This document shows positions 4,753-15,200 of a stretch of 28,294 nt of DNA, piece by piece. The first letter of the stretch is position 1; every line of letters begins with the position of its first letter. The position numbers were made by a program, and so were the translations under genes. Source of the stretch: a virus; the IMG/VR virus record IMGVR_UViG_3300020385_000045, positions 1-28,294 of that record, one strand, 5' to 3'. Under the pieces are notes generated by a model. That model worked only from the letters and a program-made list of their open reading frames with translations. It did not search any database and was not told the origin of the DNA.

Positions 4753-6888
4753 TTAAGGTCTTAGTTGAATCCATTGTCCTACATATGTTGCCGCTGGGTC
4801 TAGCTGACCCTGACCATTATAACCCCATGCAAACACTCGGCCATCATCTGTATACTTAACTACATTACCTTCCGAGCCATAAGCATTGCCTTGTCCATGT
4901 ATGTGAATCACTTTAGTCGGCACACTACCAGCCCAATGATTTGTAGTTACAGAACCAGTTGTATTTTCTTGTGCAATATCTAATCGAATCTTTTGAAGAT
5001 TAGCATCAACACCATTACCGCTAGAATTCTTATTGTAGTCCTGACTGTTAGAATAACCTGATACCCAAGTTCTATACTTAGAATCTTGGAAGTACATATT
5101 AACAGTTGATTGCCCTTGCATACCTCTATTTGCCCATATCCGTATAATATCTGTATTAGGAAATGGTACATCTACTTGAGATTGAGCAGTGCTTGAAGTC
5201 GTAGATGCTACTGTATGAGTAAACGATGTTGATGTTGATGGTGCAGTTGGAGAAGTTTGGTTTGTAACACTATCAATTCCACATTGACCATTAACATTGT
5301 ACCCCCAAATACTTACAGTATTATTAGGAGAGGCAGGAGTCCCACCCTTTACGGCTACAGTACAGTAATATGCGTTACCACCTACAACAAACCCACTGTA
5401 AGTAGCTGAACCGCCAATCCTTGACCAAGTACCAACTTGAGTTGTTGAGCCGACACCAGCCTGACCAACCCCATTACCGCCAATACCATACATCTCGCCA
5501 TTTGTTTTCAAATACCAAGCATGGGCGTATCGACTTGTGTAATAATAACCATCAGAGTTTACAATTTGGTAGACATTGTCTTGACCAGTATCAGTAAACG
5601 ATGAAAGCGTACCACCACTTAATCCGCCATCAACTTCATTCTGTGAACTACCAGCAAAGAACAGGTTTCCACTAGTATCTACAATGTGAGCCGAACCGAA
5701 CCTAGCTGACACCATTGCAATGTTTGACACAGAGCTAATATGTTGAGGCAAGCTTTGGTTTGTAGCATTACCATTACCAATCTGACCAAAACCATTGTAA
5801 CCCCAAGAGAACAAACGCCCACTTGTGTCAATCGCATACACAGTATTGTAAGAAGCATTACCAGTACAAGTTGACATACCTAAATGGAATCCTGCAATTT
5901 GCGTAGATATACCAGCGTGAGTAGCATCAGGGCCAAGAGTTGATATTTTACACCACATATATCTATCTGTAGTATCTCCTAAACCAAGTTGACCATAACC
6001 ATTGTAGCCACGAGCAAACAAATCACCATCTTTGGTCAAAGCAAACATGCAATGAGTAGCGTTCCAGAATCTTACAAAGTAATCTCCGTTCCTCATCCCG
6101 CCATTGTCTTGACTAAAGTTCATAATGGTAAAGCCACTATGTCCATTGCCACCAAGAATGTTATTCATAGAATAAGAGTTAACATCAGAACCCATGCCAC
6201 AAAGTTCATGCTCGTTGTTTAAAAAATATGTCATTCTATAAGAATGATATTGATTTGCTTGTTCAGCATTAGCAATCGGCCCCATTGCTGGGTTGGCATA
6301 AGCGTACTCAGGAATCCAATTGTTAGCGTAATCAGCAAGCCATGCTCTACTACCAGTAGCACCATAAGTAGTACTAGCAGAAGGACTTACATTCCATGAA
6401 ACTGGATCGCCATAATTACATTGAAGTGCAGTCCAACCTTTGTATCCTGACTGTGCGCCAAAAGCTAAATCTGAACCTTGTACTTTAAGAATCTGACCTG
6501 AGCCTCCTCGTGGCAATCGAATTTGACTGCTACCATCATGAGTCATCAAGTCGCCTTGAGTGGTAAGTACGTTCTGGCCTTCTGCCATTACGTTCCAATA
6601 TACTGAGTTTGATGTAGATGGTGTATTAGCAGACCAGTGAGTTGCTACTGACGTTGCATTGCCTGATGCCGCAGTACTGTTAATGTATCGGAATACATTA
6701 CCACCACTTGTTACCAAATCATTTAAACTATATTGTGTTGTGTTGTCATACGCTGGTGCTGATTGATCTAGTATCGAAATATAAGAGCTTCCACTTATAG
6801 ATACTGCGTCATTCTTTTCGTAGACAGTTGCCGTGGCAAACGCACCACGCCAATTAACTCTTAGTTTTCCTATATTAATTGTAGCCAA
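4753..6888 (-). CDS. Tail fibre / receptor-binding protein with RCC1-type beta-propeller
   Basis: 711 residues. The start is TTG at 6888, backed by AGGAGGT five bases upstream. The N-terminus 'MATINIGKLRVNWRGAFATATVYEKNDAVS' and the collar 'GDLMTHDGSSQIRLPRGGSGQILKV' (about 112-136) are typical of marine-phage tail proteins and probably attach it to the other fibre or baseplate. From about 285 on, RCC1-like units recur at roughly 287, 356, 406, 463, 524, 604 and 682, for example D-G-D-L-F-A-R-G-Y-N-G-Y-G-Q-L-G-L-G and S-G-R-L-F-S-W-G-Y-N-G-F-G-Q-I-G-N-G. Seven units match the seven blades of RCC1 folds. The likely role is host recognition. No enzymatic motif is seen. Confidence 0.8.
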   Translation of the reverse strand: MATINIGKLRVNWRGAFATATVYEKNDAVSISGSSYISILDQSAPAYDNTTQYSLNDLVTSGGNVFRYINSTAASGNATSVATHWSANTPSTSNSVYWNVMAEGQNVLTTQGDLMTHDGSSQIRLPRGGSGQILKVQGSDLAFGAQSGYKGWTALQCNYGDPVSWNVSPSASTTYGATGSRAWLADYANNWIPEYAYANPAMGPIANAEQANQYHSYRMTYFLNNEHELCGMGSDVNSYSMNNILGGNGHSGFTIMNFSQDNGGMRNGDYFVRFWNATHCMFALTKDGDLFARGYNGYGQLGLGDTTDRYMWCKISTLGPDATHAGISTQIAGFHLGMSTCTGNASYNTVYAIDTSGRLFSWGYNGFGQIGNGNATNQSLPQHISSVSNIAMVSARFGSAHIVDTSGNLFFAGSSQNEVDGGLSGGTLSSFTDTGQDNVYQIVNSDGYYYTSRYAHAWYLKTNGEMYGIGGNGVGQAGVGSTTQVGTWSRIGGSATYSGFVVGGNAYYCTVAVKGGTPASPNNTVSIWGYNVNGQCGIDSVTNQTSPTAPSTSTSFTHTVASTTSSTAQSQVDVPFPNTDIIRIWANRGMQGQSTVNMYFQDSKYRTWVSGYSNSQDYNKNSSGNGVDANLQKIRLDIAQENTTGSVTTNHWAGSVPTKVIHIHGQGNAYGSEGNVVKYTDDGRVFAWGYNGQGQLDPAATYVGQWIQLRP

Positions 6889-6897
6889 TTTGACCTC

Positions 6898-7812
6898 CTA
6901 TGGTGTCGTTATAAGTAAATCGCCAGTAATAGGCATTATTGAAAACACTACATTTGGTGATGAAAAAAGATAATTATCGTAGTCAGACAAATTAAATGTT
7001 GCACTAACACCTAACTCCGAATGATCCACCACTAAATGACCAGTACTTGTATCTACTCTTAACCCATAAAACACACCATTGTTTGTTGCTGAAGTTGCGT
7101 ACTCATATGCAGTTTCGCCTGCATTGACTTGTATAATTTTCCCAGCATTACCAGTAAAACTAGTAGGAAGATTAGCATTTGCTAATGCAGTTTGTGCATC
7201 AGTCTTTGCTTGTTCAGCTATTCCTGCTTGGGTTGTTGCTATTCCTGCTTGAGTTGTTGCAGTTGCAGCATCGGCTGATGCTTGAGCAACATTTGAAATA
7301 ACATTGTTAACTTGTGTAATGCTTGGCCCTGCTACTACATTACCAGTTGTAGCATCAAATGCTAACGTGTTGCCTTTACGACTTGCTAAGTCAGGTAAAG
7401 ACAAAGTTGCATCAGGGTCAGTATCGTTAAGTTTTAAAGAACGGCTAATGCCATCATTCAAATCAGCCGCAATTGCAATAAATTTATCAAGCTCTGTATT
7501 TAATGCACCAATCTGAAAAGCACCTGATTGTGGAAAGTCAGTTGTTCTTTCAAGCGTAACGCCTCTTGTAATAACTACAGTAGTACCACTAGTACCACCA
7601 ACAATAGCAGTGTTAAAAGTTACTGTACCAGTAGAGCCGTTACCACCAGAAACAGTGTAATCAGAAGTTAATTGTTTACTAACGCCATCAACAAATACAG
7701 TTAGATCAGTTGCGTTAAAAAACCCAAAGGTAACAACGAACGGACTTTGCGATACACCATTGCCTACTGTGTAACTTTCCCTAGGCGAATTGTTTGCTAT
7801 ACTAATAGTCAT
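6898..7812 (-). CDS. T7 gp17-like tail fibre (virion-attachment part)
   Basis: 304 residues, RBS AAGGTG five bases before ATG. Residues about 12-140 match the T7 tail-fibre N-terminal domain: 'YTVGNGVSQSPFVVTFGFFNATDLTVFVDG', 'TGTVTFNTAIVGGTSGTTVVITRG' and 'RTTDFPQSGAF...LNTELD', here quoted in parts. This domain binds the tail. A short Ala/Gln-rich stalk follows (about 180-215), with the imperfect repeat A-T-T-Q-A-G-I twice. Then comes 'GKIIQVNAGETAYEY', a collar like that of the larger fibre. The C-terminal 70 residues look beta-rich. At 304 residues it is short for a complete receptor-binding fibre. It probably acts as the adaptor onto which the propeller fibre docks (inference). A late motif lies 32 bases upstream of its start. 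Confidence 0.85.
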   Translation of the reverse strand: MTISIANNSPRESYTVGNGVSQSPFVVTFGFFNATDLTVFVDGVSKQLTSDYTVSGGNGSTGTVTFNTAIVGGTSGTTVVITRGVTLERTTDFPQSGAFQIGALNTELDKFIAIAADLNDGISRSLKLNDTDPDATLSLPDLASRKGNTLAFDATTGNVVAGPSITQVNNVISNVAQASADAATATTQAGIATTQAGIAEQAKTDAQTALANANLPTSFTGNAGKIIQVNAGETAYEYATSATNNGVFYGLRVDTSTGHLVVDHSELGVSATFNLSDYDNYLFSSPNVVFSIMPITGDLLITTP

Positions 7813-7844
7813 ATCGACACCTTACATTTGTAAATAAAAACACA

Positions 7845-7854
7845 CAACGCACAA
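7845..7854 (-). promoter_or_regulatory. Late motif copy A (TTGTGCGTTG) before tail fibre
   Basis: Minus strand reads TAATTGTGCGTTG, where TAA is the stop of the 1473-residue internal virion protein. It is 32 bases upstream of the tail-fibre ATG, in the only sizeable gap of this part of the operon. It shares 18 of 19 bases around the motif with copy B (24477-24486). Confidence 0.6.
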
Positions 7855-10800
7855 TTAGAACCTACCTCCGCCACCCATTGTTAATGGTTCGCTCTCAAAT
7901 TTGCCCTTACCCCAATCAGAAGTCATGTCGTTCATGAACCCTTTAACAAACCACAACCTAGCAAATGGTAAGTTTCTAATCATATGCTTACCTCCCTCGC
8001 CAGTATTACCAGTAAGAAATTGAAACACACCTTTACGCAAGAAGTCATCAGTAATACCTAATCCAGCACCACCAGCGGCAGTTACGGCATCAAATCCAGA
8101 AGTAGAAGGTGGCCCTTTCTTTTCAAACACACCAAATCCTAAGTCAGGCCCTCCTAAAGCGTCAGATATAATTAGTGACTGGTAATACATATCTGAAACA
8201 AGTGACGCAATCCCAGATTGATCGAACGCTCTTAACACTTTGTCTTCAAAATCCATATTATCCCAAGCAAACTCTGCACCCTTACCACCAAATTCTGATT
8301 TAATTTTAAGAGATAGATACCCAAGAATCATAGACGTAGCTATTGCAGTCTTTCTATTACGCACTTGGTCTGTGGCTAAACCAATTGTTATCTTGTTCAT
8401 AGCCGCAAAACTATAAGACATAAATTGGAACGGCATACCTAACAATGGAGATTCGATTCTATGATATCCACGAACTATAGAATCTTCTTCTAAGTTTAAT
8501 TTTTTAGCGACTCTCATAGGTATAAATACAACACCATCAACAATAATAGGCTTGTCTGCTGGTGTACCCATAAGAACTGTATTTAAGATTCCTGAGTTTA
8601 AGCTTGCCCTAAAGCTTTCTTTTGTAGCGTTCATAGAGCTAGGCCATTTTTCAGTATTCCCTACATACAAACCTGAGTTGGTTTTTTCTATTGTTCCATT
8701 TTCAACTAACTCAGCTATTTCTTTAGCCACCTTATCGTCAATGTTGTAACGAGCCGCATATGTAACTTCAAACTGACTTAGCTCTTTCATTTTATCAGAG
8801 CCATCTTTAGCGGCTTTATATGCATTGTGATTTTTACGAACTGCGACATCGATCAAAGTATGAACTCTTGCCATGCTATCAATTTGCTTAAACACTCTAG
8901 TTGCAGGAGCAAGTAAGTTAGCTATGTAAAAAGCATTTTTACCTTTAGCCGCATATTTATCATAGAACCCTTGTGAAAAAGGATTGTTAGCTAACTCTTC
9001 TGTCATACGCAAATGACTAGAGCCAGTAATAATATCTAGTATTTCACCAGCTAATCTGCCCTCTTCTTTATTCATTAAGATTCTTTTATCGCCACTACCT
9101 ATGTCTTGCAGTATACCTTTAAGTGTAGGTAAATCATGCTCCATTAAAATTTTTGATAAATCAGGCAATGTAGAAAATCCTGCACTACCTAAATAATTTA
9201 ATTGAGCCGCATCTCGCATAACTTTTACAGCCATCACATCCCAAGATGATGGGTCTTTACGCATAACAGAGCCAACAATCCTATCGTACATATGCTGATA
9301 GTTCATTCGCACTCTATTAGCTTCGTCCAAACTCTTACCAGCGGCAGACATTTCAATATCAATATCATCTAAAACATCATCCAAAGATGCCATGTTATGT
9401 TTCTTTGCGTACTCGTAACGAGGTGCAACCCTCATTGTGTATGCTTTCATAACTGCCATAGGATCGTTAACAATAAAATCTAATACCAGTTTGTTAGGTA
9501 TATCGATTGCTCTGTGCTTAAAATGTTTTGATTTGCCCATTCCATAGTAAACTACATCTACATCAGTAGAGTCTTTAGAAGCTATACCCATTATTGTATC
9601 TACAGTAGACGATGCTCTTTCAGCAATGTCTCTAGGGTCACGACTTAAATCTTTTTTAATCCATTTGCCATTTTCAAAAATAGTAACGCTTGGATTTTCT
9701 TCATACCATTTAACAAAGATAGCTTCTAATTGTGGTCTGTTAGCATCAATAGCTTCTCTATCCCAAAAACGAGCAAACATATTCTCTTCGTTTTTAGCCA
9801 TTATTGACGATTGAGTAGTATCACTTAGCTCGTCTAATTGAGTTTTCATTTCAGCGTTTTCACGCTCCATCCTTATCTTCTTTCTAAGGAGAGCTTTGTA
9901 GCCATAGATTCTGCTTTTAGTTTTGAAAGGATTATATCTGGGAACTTCGTATCTTTCTAAAACTTCGTATAACTTATCTAATGTAGACTGTTGTTTTTTA
10001 GTTAAACCTATTGTTTTGAATTTCATTTCTAGGTCTGCAATACTGCGTGATATACCATCAATTTTAGTAGCAAAATCACTCATGCCTTCTTTTAATTCTT
10101 TTTGGTAAACAACAAGATCAGCGTCAATATCTTTAATTATTCTTTCGTTGTTTAAAGTTTTATTAGTAAAAAATGTTTTGTTGCCAATCAAACCAGTGTC
10201 TTCGAGTCTTGCACCCCAAGTACTCCAAAACTGGTGCATTATTTCGTACGCTTCTTTATCTACGTCAGACAAACCAAGCTTGTTGCCATTTACATATTCT
10301 TTATTAATACCCTTAACCCACTCGTCAAAACCACGAGGGCCACCAGCAATGTCCAATATTTTTCTTGTGCCTTGGTTTGTTGATCTGCCAAAAATAATCA
10401 TAAGATCATCCATAGCCTTGACCCATTCACCATTACGCATAGCCGCCATCTGATATACTGAGTTACCAAATGATACGCCCAGCTTGTTAACCATGTGAGC
10501 AACGCCACTATCCATAGCAAGCTCAATCATGTACTTCTTAACTTGTACTGGGTATTTGCCTTGGACTATTGTTTTGTAAGGTGTAGCAAGAAACCTTGTG
10601 TAAAAAGCGTTATTAGTAAACCAACTTTCTACTAGCTTCATATTATCAGATGTTAGCTTCTTAGGGTCTTTGCCTGAGTTTCTAGCATCTTCAATAGTTC
10701 TTAAATTACTTTCCGTAGTTAAATCTTCTAAGTCTTTAGTTTCTTTATTAAGTTGTTTACGAACATTAACTAAACCACTCTTGCCTACATTGCCGTCCTG

Positions 10801-12276
10801 CTTAACACCTTTGTCTGCGTGCTTTCCGTATCTAATTATTTCAAAATCTTTTGGAGCAATTTTTATATCGCCATCAACTAGGATTTCACCCATTGCCTCA
10901 GGCTTTAATCTACTTTTATCAATAGCTTCTTTTTTAATCTTAAAAACAATTGCATCATCGCCACCAACTGTCTCAGGCAAACGACCACCTTTATCAGCAC
11001 GAATTGCTGGGTCTTTATGTTTTTCTGCGGTGTAGCTAATAGCAGTATCAAGGTCTTGTGTTAAAGAAACACCAATTTGTTTATCGCCTACAATATCATC
11101 AGGCGTTGCTCTTATAACTAAATTACCATCAGTATCAATAAATCTATCTAATGTAGCTTGACCATAGGTAGGAGTATCAAACTCTGGGTCTGTACCATCA
11201 CGAAATGTAGTCTTTTCATTTGTGCCGTGAAAATAGAAATCAGGGTCAAATGAACCTCTTATTTTTTTCTGAGTAAATTTATCTAATGACTTAAATGTAG
11301 CCTTACTAATCTCGCCAGTTTCATCAATTTCATCAAGTAATCTATCTTTAACTGTAGGGTCTAGGTCATTAACCATTTCATCTAGCTGAGCCTTAAGTCT
11401 TTCCAATGTTTTTGGTATTAACTTTTTACCAGCTTTAATAGTTTCTTCGCTTTCGTCCCCATATCTACGTTGCGATCTTTGAGTTCCATCGCCAATATCT
11501 AATTTTTCTAAATCATTAACAACCAAATCTTCATGTGCTTTTGCTACTTTGCGTGTAGATTTAATTGTTTTAGCCGTTGCATCTATCCTACGAGCCGCAG
11601 GAATTGATACTAAACTACCAATAAGTCCACCAGCTAAAGTAGCAAATCCAATATTCATTGCTGTTTCTTGCCATGTATTCAAAGGATCGAATGGCGCACG
11701 AGCCGTCTCTAGTCCTGCTTGTGTAACTCCTACACCAGCACCAGTGGCTAAAGCTCTCCTAGCTACAAACCCACCAGCAGTTCTTGCACCAGCAGTTACA
11801 AACCCAGCACCAGCAAAAGGTACTGCAAGTAAATTAATTGGGTCTAATACACCAGCAAGTAAGTTTGCACCAAACCCAAACTCACTCATTACTGCTCTGC
11901 GATTTCTGTTTTCGTCAATCGCTCTCTTAATATCTGCTTCTTCTTCTTCGTTTCTAGCACCAACTAAATTAGACCTAAATTCTTCATAACCCTCCATGTT
12001 TTGCAAAGGCACATAATCAACGTCTACATCATCATCACTATACTTATACCAACGATGTGCCGCTTCAATTATAGGGTCATATTGATAACCAATTTGTGCT
12101 TGCCACAAATCACCAAATGTACTTTCAGAATCTACATCAACAATATCTTTACGATAATCATCACTAGGAGGAGCAGTATTAAAAGAATCTGCATTACGAT
12201 TTAACATAGATTGTATTCTACGTTTTTCTTCTTCATCATCCTCGTAAGGATTCCATACTAAATTAAAGTCTGCCAT
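7855..12276 (-). CDS. Giant internal virion protein with hydrophobic channel-like segment and ART-like segment
   Basis: 1473 residues, gp16-like by position (last core gene before the fibres). Residues 1-130 are acidic. Residues about 132-226 are a Gly/Ala-rich hydrophobic region ('FGFGANLLAGVLDPINLLAV', 'NIGFATLAGGLIGSLVSIPA') typical of ejected core proteins that enter the envelope. Residues about 345-485 resemble an ADP-ribosyltransferase fold: F-Y-F-H350-G-T, then G-V-S-L-T-Q-D-L-D-T-A-I-S-Y415, then A-I-V-F-K-I, then G-E464-I-L-V-D-G-D-I-K-I-A. The rest (to 1473) is mostly helical with no motif I recognise. It is expected to be packaged in the capsid core and ejected with the DNA. The start overlaps the preceding stop (TAATG). 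The internal-core assignment is solid, the ART-like part tentative. Confidence 0.85.
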   Translation of the reverse strand: MADFNLVWNPYEDDEEEKRRIQSMLNRNADSFNTAPPSDDYRKDIVDVDSESTFGDLWQAQIGYQYDPIIEAAHRWYKYSDDDVDVDYVPLQNMEGYEEFRSNLVGARNEEEEADIKRAIDENRNRRAVMSEFGFGANLLAGVLDPINLLAVPFAGAGFVTAGARTAGGFVARRALATGAGVGVTQAGLETARAPFDPLNTWQETAMNIGFATLAGGLIGSLVSIPAARRIDATAKTIKSTRKVAKAHEDLVVNDLEKLDIGDGTQRSQRRYGDESEETIKAGKKLIPKTLERLKAQLDEMVNDLDPTVKDRLLDEIDETGEISKATFKSLDKFTQKKIRGSFDPDFYFHGTNEKTTFRDGTDPEFDTPTYGQATLDRFIDTDGNLVIRATPDDIVGDKQIGVSLTQDLDTAISYTAEKHKDPAIRADKGGRLPETVGGDDAIVFKIKKEAIDKSRLKPEAMGEILVDGDIKIAPKDFEIIRYGKHADKGVKQDGNVGKSGLVNVRKQLNKETKDLEDLTTESNLRTIEDARNSGKDPKKLTSDNMKLVESWFTNNAFYTRFLATPYKTIVQGKYPVQVKKYMIELAMDSGVAHMVNKLGVSFGNSVYQMAAMRNGEWVKAMDDLMIIFGRSTNQGTRKILDIAGGPRGFDEWVKGINKEYVNGNKLGLSDVDKEAYEIMHQFWSTWGARLEDTGLIGNKTFFTNKTLNNERIIKDIDADLVVYQKELKEGMSDFATKIDGISRSIADLEMKFKTIGLTKKQQSTLDKLYEVLERYEVPRYNPFKTKSRIYGYKALLRKKIRMERENAEMKTQLDELSDTTQSSIMAKNEENMFARFWDREAIDANRPQLEAIFVKWYEENPSVTIFENGKWIKKDLSRDPRDIAERASSTVDTIMGIASKDSTDVDVVYYGMGKSKHFKHRAIDIPNKLVLDFIVNDPMAVMKAYTMRVAPRYEYAKKHNMASLDDVLDDIDIEMSAAGKSLDEANRVRMNYQHMYDRIVGSVMRKDPSSWDVMAVKVMRDAAQLNYLGSAGFSTLPDLSKILMEHDLPTLKGILQDIGSGDKRILMNKEEGRLAGEILDIITGSSHLRMTEELANNPFSQGFYDKYAAKGKNAFYIANLLAPATRVFKQIDSMARVHTLIDVAVRKNHNAYKAAKDGSDKMKELSQFEVTYAARYNIDDKVAKEIAELVENGTIEKTNSGLYVGNTEKWPSSMNATKESFRASLNSGILNTVLMGTPADKPIIVDGVVFIPMRVAKKLNLEEDSIVRGYHRIESPLLGMPFQFMSYSFAAMNKITIGLATDQVRNRKTAIATSMILGYLSLKIKSEFGGKGAEFAWDNMDFEDKVLRAFDQSGIASLVSDMYYQSLIISDALGGPDLGFGVFEKKGPPSTSGFDAVTAAGGAGLGITDDFLRKGVFQFLTGNTGEGGKHMIRNLPFARLWFVKGFMNDMTSDWGKGKFESEPLTMGGGGRF

Positions 12277-15200
12277 TACCCTAATAATGCCTTTGCCATT
12301 TCTTCAGCCCTGTTAGGTGTTTGTTGATACCACAATGTACGGCTTTTCTCAGTGACACCATCTTCTTCGTAATTATAAAGCATATGCTTAGAAGCTTCTT
12401 GAAGAGCTTTTTTCTGCTCAACACTATTATAATCAAATGTGCTTGCTTTTTTTACTGCCGCTAAAAATTTAGGCCATGATTTTCTTGCTTTTGAGCTTTG
12501 TATATTTGTTAAATCAAGCTGATAAGCCATACTAACCATTGCAGTTCTTGCTTTAATTGGAAGATTACTAAACTTATTACCAGTTATATTATTCCAACCT
12601 TTGATAATTTTAGTCACTTTAACCTTAAGAACTTTTCTACCTTCTTCTTTAGTCACATTATTGATGTTTTTAATTAAAGCTCTCTCATCAGAAGTAAGTG
12701 CTGGAATGTACATACCAAAAGCAACACTAAAATTTTTACCATCTTTATATTGTCTAGGGTTAAAACCTTCTTGCGTTTCAAGTAAAGCCATAGAGTTTGC
12801 AACTAAATCTGTGTTAGTGCCAATCTCAGCAGAGTTATCTCTTGAAGGTGCAGTTTCAGATGGTGTTTCTAAAATCTTTTTGTTTTTTTCTTTTTCAAGA
12901 ATATCAACTTTTAATGAGTTAATTTTATCTCTTATTGCTTTTCCTTCTTCAGAATTAACATCAAGAAAATTAGGGTCTTGCGTTAAAGCTTGAATCTTTT
13001 TTTTGTTTAGTTCTATAAATGCATCTATTTCTTCAACCTCTTGATCAGAACTTAATGGATCACCAGAATTAATCATATCTTGATCGATTGTAAATTCCAC
13101 ATATCCATTGTCAGTTGATTCATCCATGACGTATTTCATTTCTAAAACACCACCATTATCTGCAACTGTAATTGCTCTGTATGTAATTTTGCCATCCATT
13201 GATGAATTAGGCATAGGCATTAAATAAGTCGGCTGATCTCCATAAACATCTTTAGATTGGAAAGCACCAAAAACATCTTTATTTGCTCCACCAGCCGCTA
13301 ACGAAAGTGCCGCACTTGGCTGTTGTTCTTTAATACTTTGTTTGTCTATATAATTTTCCGTTACTGCTCTAGCAAAAGTAAACCCTTCTGGCAGTTGCGT
13401 TTGCCATCGGGTAAGCGCTTGTTCTATTTTTGCGGAAGATAGACGTTTAGAAAGTGCAAATGGAGATACCATTGTTCCATTATCACCATCCCAGCTTCCA
13501 CCATCGGTAACTGGTGTAAATACAATACGGCTTGGAATCTGATAATCTTTTAACTTTTCTTTAATAGCCTCATCCATTTGATCAAGATTAGATATTTTAC
13601 CTATAGACACTTGTTCTGTTGCCCAAGGTGTAAGTTCCATTATCAGTCTTTGGTTGTTGGTAGTTAAAGCCACTGCCGCTTGTATGCTAGTAGGTTTAGG
13701 AAGAGTTTTATCTTCTTGATAAGCATTGTTTATGTTATCTAAAAATACCGTTCTAAACCCACTACGTTCTTTTTCATCATTAAACATAGTCAATTGTTTA
13801 ATTAACTCAGTAGCTTGACCATCGCCTCCACTAACCCTTGCTACAGATAAAGCGTACTCAATTCTAGCCATTGATTTCTTATCAACTTTATGGCCTCTTA
13901 ATTTATTGCCATCTAGTAAGTTAATAGTTTCTATCTGCCCTCCATTGTTTACTTCAAAAGCAGTTAATGCTTTGTAAACATTGAAAGCGTTTTCATATCT
14001 ATTTGTAATTACTTCCTTATTAGCGTCAGACATGCCACTCGTAATAATACCTAAAGTACCATCGCCAAGACCATTCAAATGGCTAACAATTGGCTCAGGT
14101 AATCTATTATGTGCCATAGCAGTATTAACTACATTTGCCCATAACGGATGAACTTTATTAGTTCCTTTATCTATGAATGGGGTCTTGGTAAACCACATAG
14201 GGTCACGCTTAGTCTTGTCAGGCTCTATATCTTTCCAGATTAAATCATTAATAATATCATCAATCTGTTGGCTCTTCACATCGTTCTTTGCATTTACATC
14301 TTCATAGCCTCGTCTAATAGCCGCATCTTTACTAGCTGATTTAGTAGCCCTTTCAAAAGAATCTTTAAGCTCAGTCATCATTGTTGATGCCGCATCACTA
14401 GTAAGCATTACTTGGTTTTTAGTAATGCCATTTATTAATGGTTTAAATTCTTTAGGCAATATTGCTAAATCAGATTTACCAACTACAAACGCATTAGCTA
14501 AATTATCAACATCTTGTTTAGTTAGCTTGCGTTTAATTTCTTTTCCTTGAGAATCTTCAAAAGTGTATTCTGTATCCACTTGGCTTAAGAGGTGACCAAA
14601 TGAACCTCTTATAATAGCGGCAACTTCTGCATCTCTTGCTTTAATAATTTGACTTCTGTCGTACGGAGATTTGTCTTTTAACGACTCATGCTCTTTTAAC
14701 ATTTTATTAAACTTAATTATTTTTTTGTCTAATAACCTATTTATTTCGTCAGAGTCATTAATAACATCAATGTTACTAGCTTCACTCATTACCTTTTTTG
14801 AATCATCTATAATCTTAAACAATTCATTAGTTTTTTCTGCCTTTAGTACTTTAAGTTCATTGCCTTCAATCTTTGAGTCTGTGTTATTAGCAGTTGTAAT
14901 AGACGAACTAGTGTCGCTTAGTGTAGGCTCAAAAATTTGATGAAAATCTTTAGCACCAGAAACTGACCTAAATTCTCTATAAGCAGTTTTAATAGAATCA
15001 AATTGTGTTTCAGTTATAATTTTTTTATCTGCGTCACTAACGTCTTGTTGATAAATTAACTGATCCACATCTCCAGCGGCAGTTATGCGTTTTAATGCAC
15101 TAATAGTTTTTTCAGTAAGACCTTTATCGTTTTGTATCGGCTGAAGAATAGAACGTAGTAAACTGTAAGTAGTAGCTTTGTAAGCTTTATCTACTGATTT

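Noticed and set aside
7195-7262. Short direct repeats that could suggest a CRISPR or iteron array
   Set aside because: They encode the repeated A-T-T-Q-A-G-I stalk of the fibre. No spacer structure is present.
11549-11989. 146-residue plus-strand frame, and similar long plus-strand frames at 10670, 12601 and 3975
   Set aside because: They are antisense to clear late genes, lack RBSs, and have the hydrophobic composition typical of reverse reading of lysine/asparagine-rich or Gly/Ala-rich genes.
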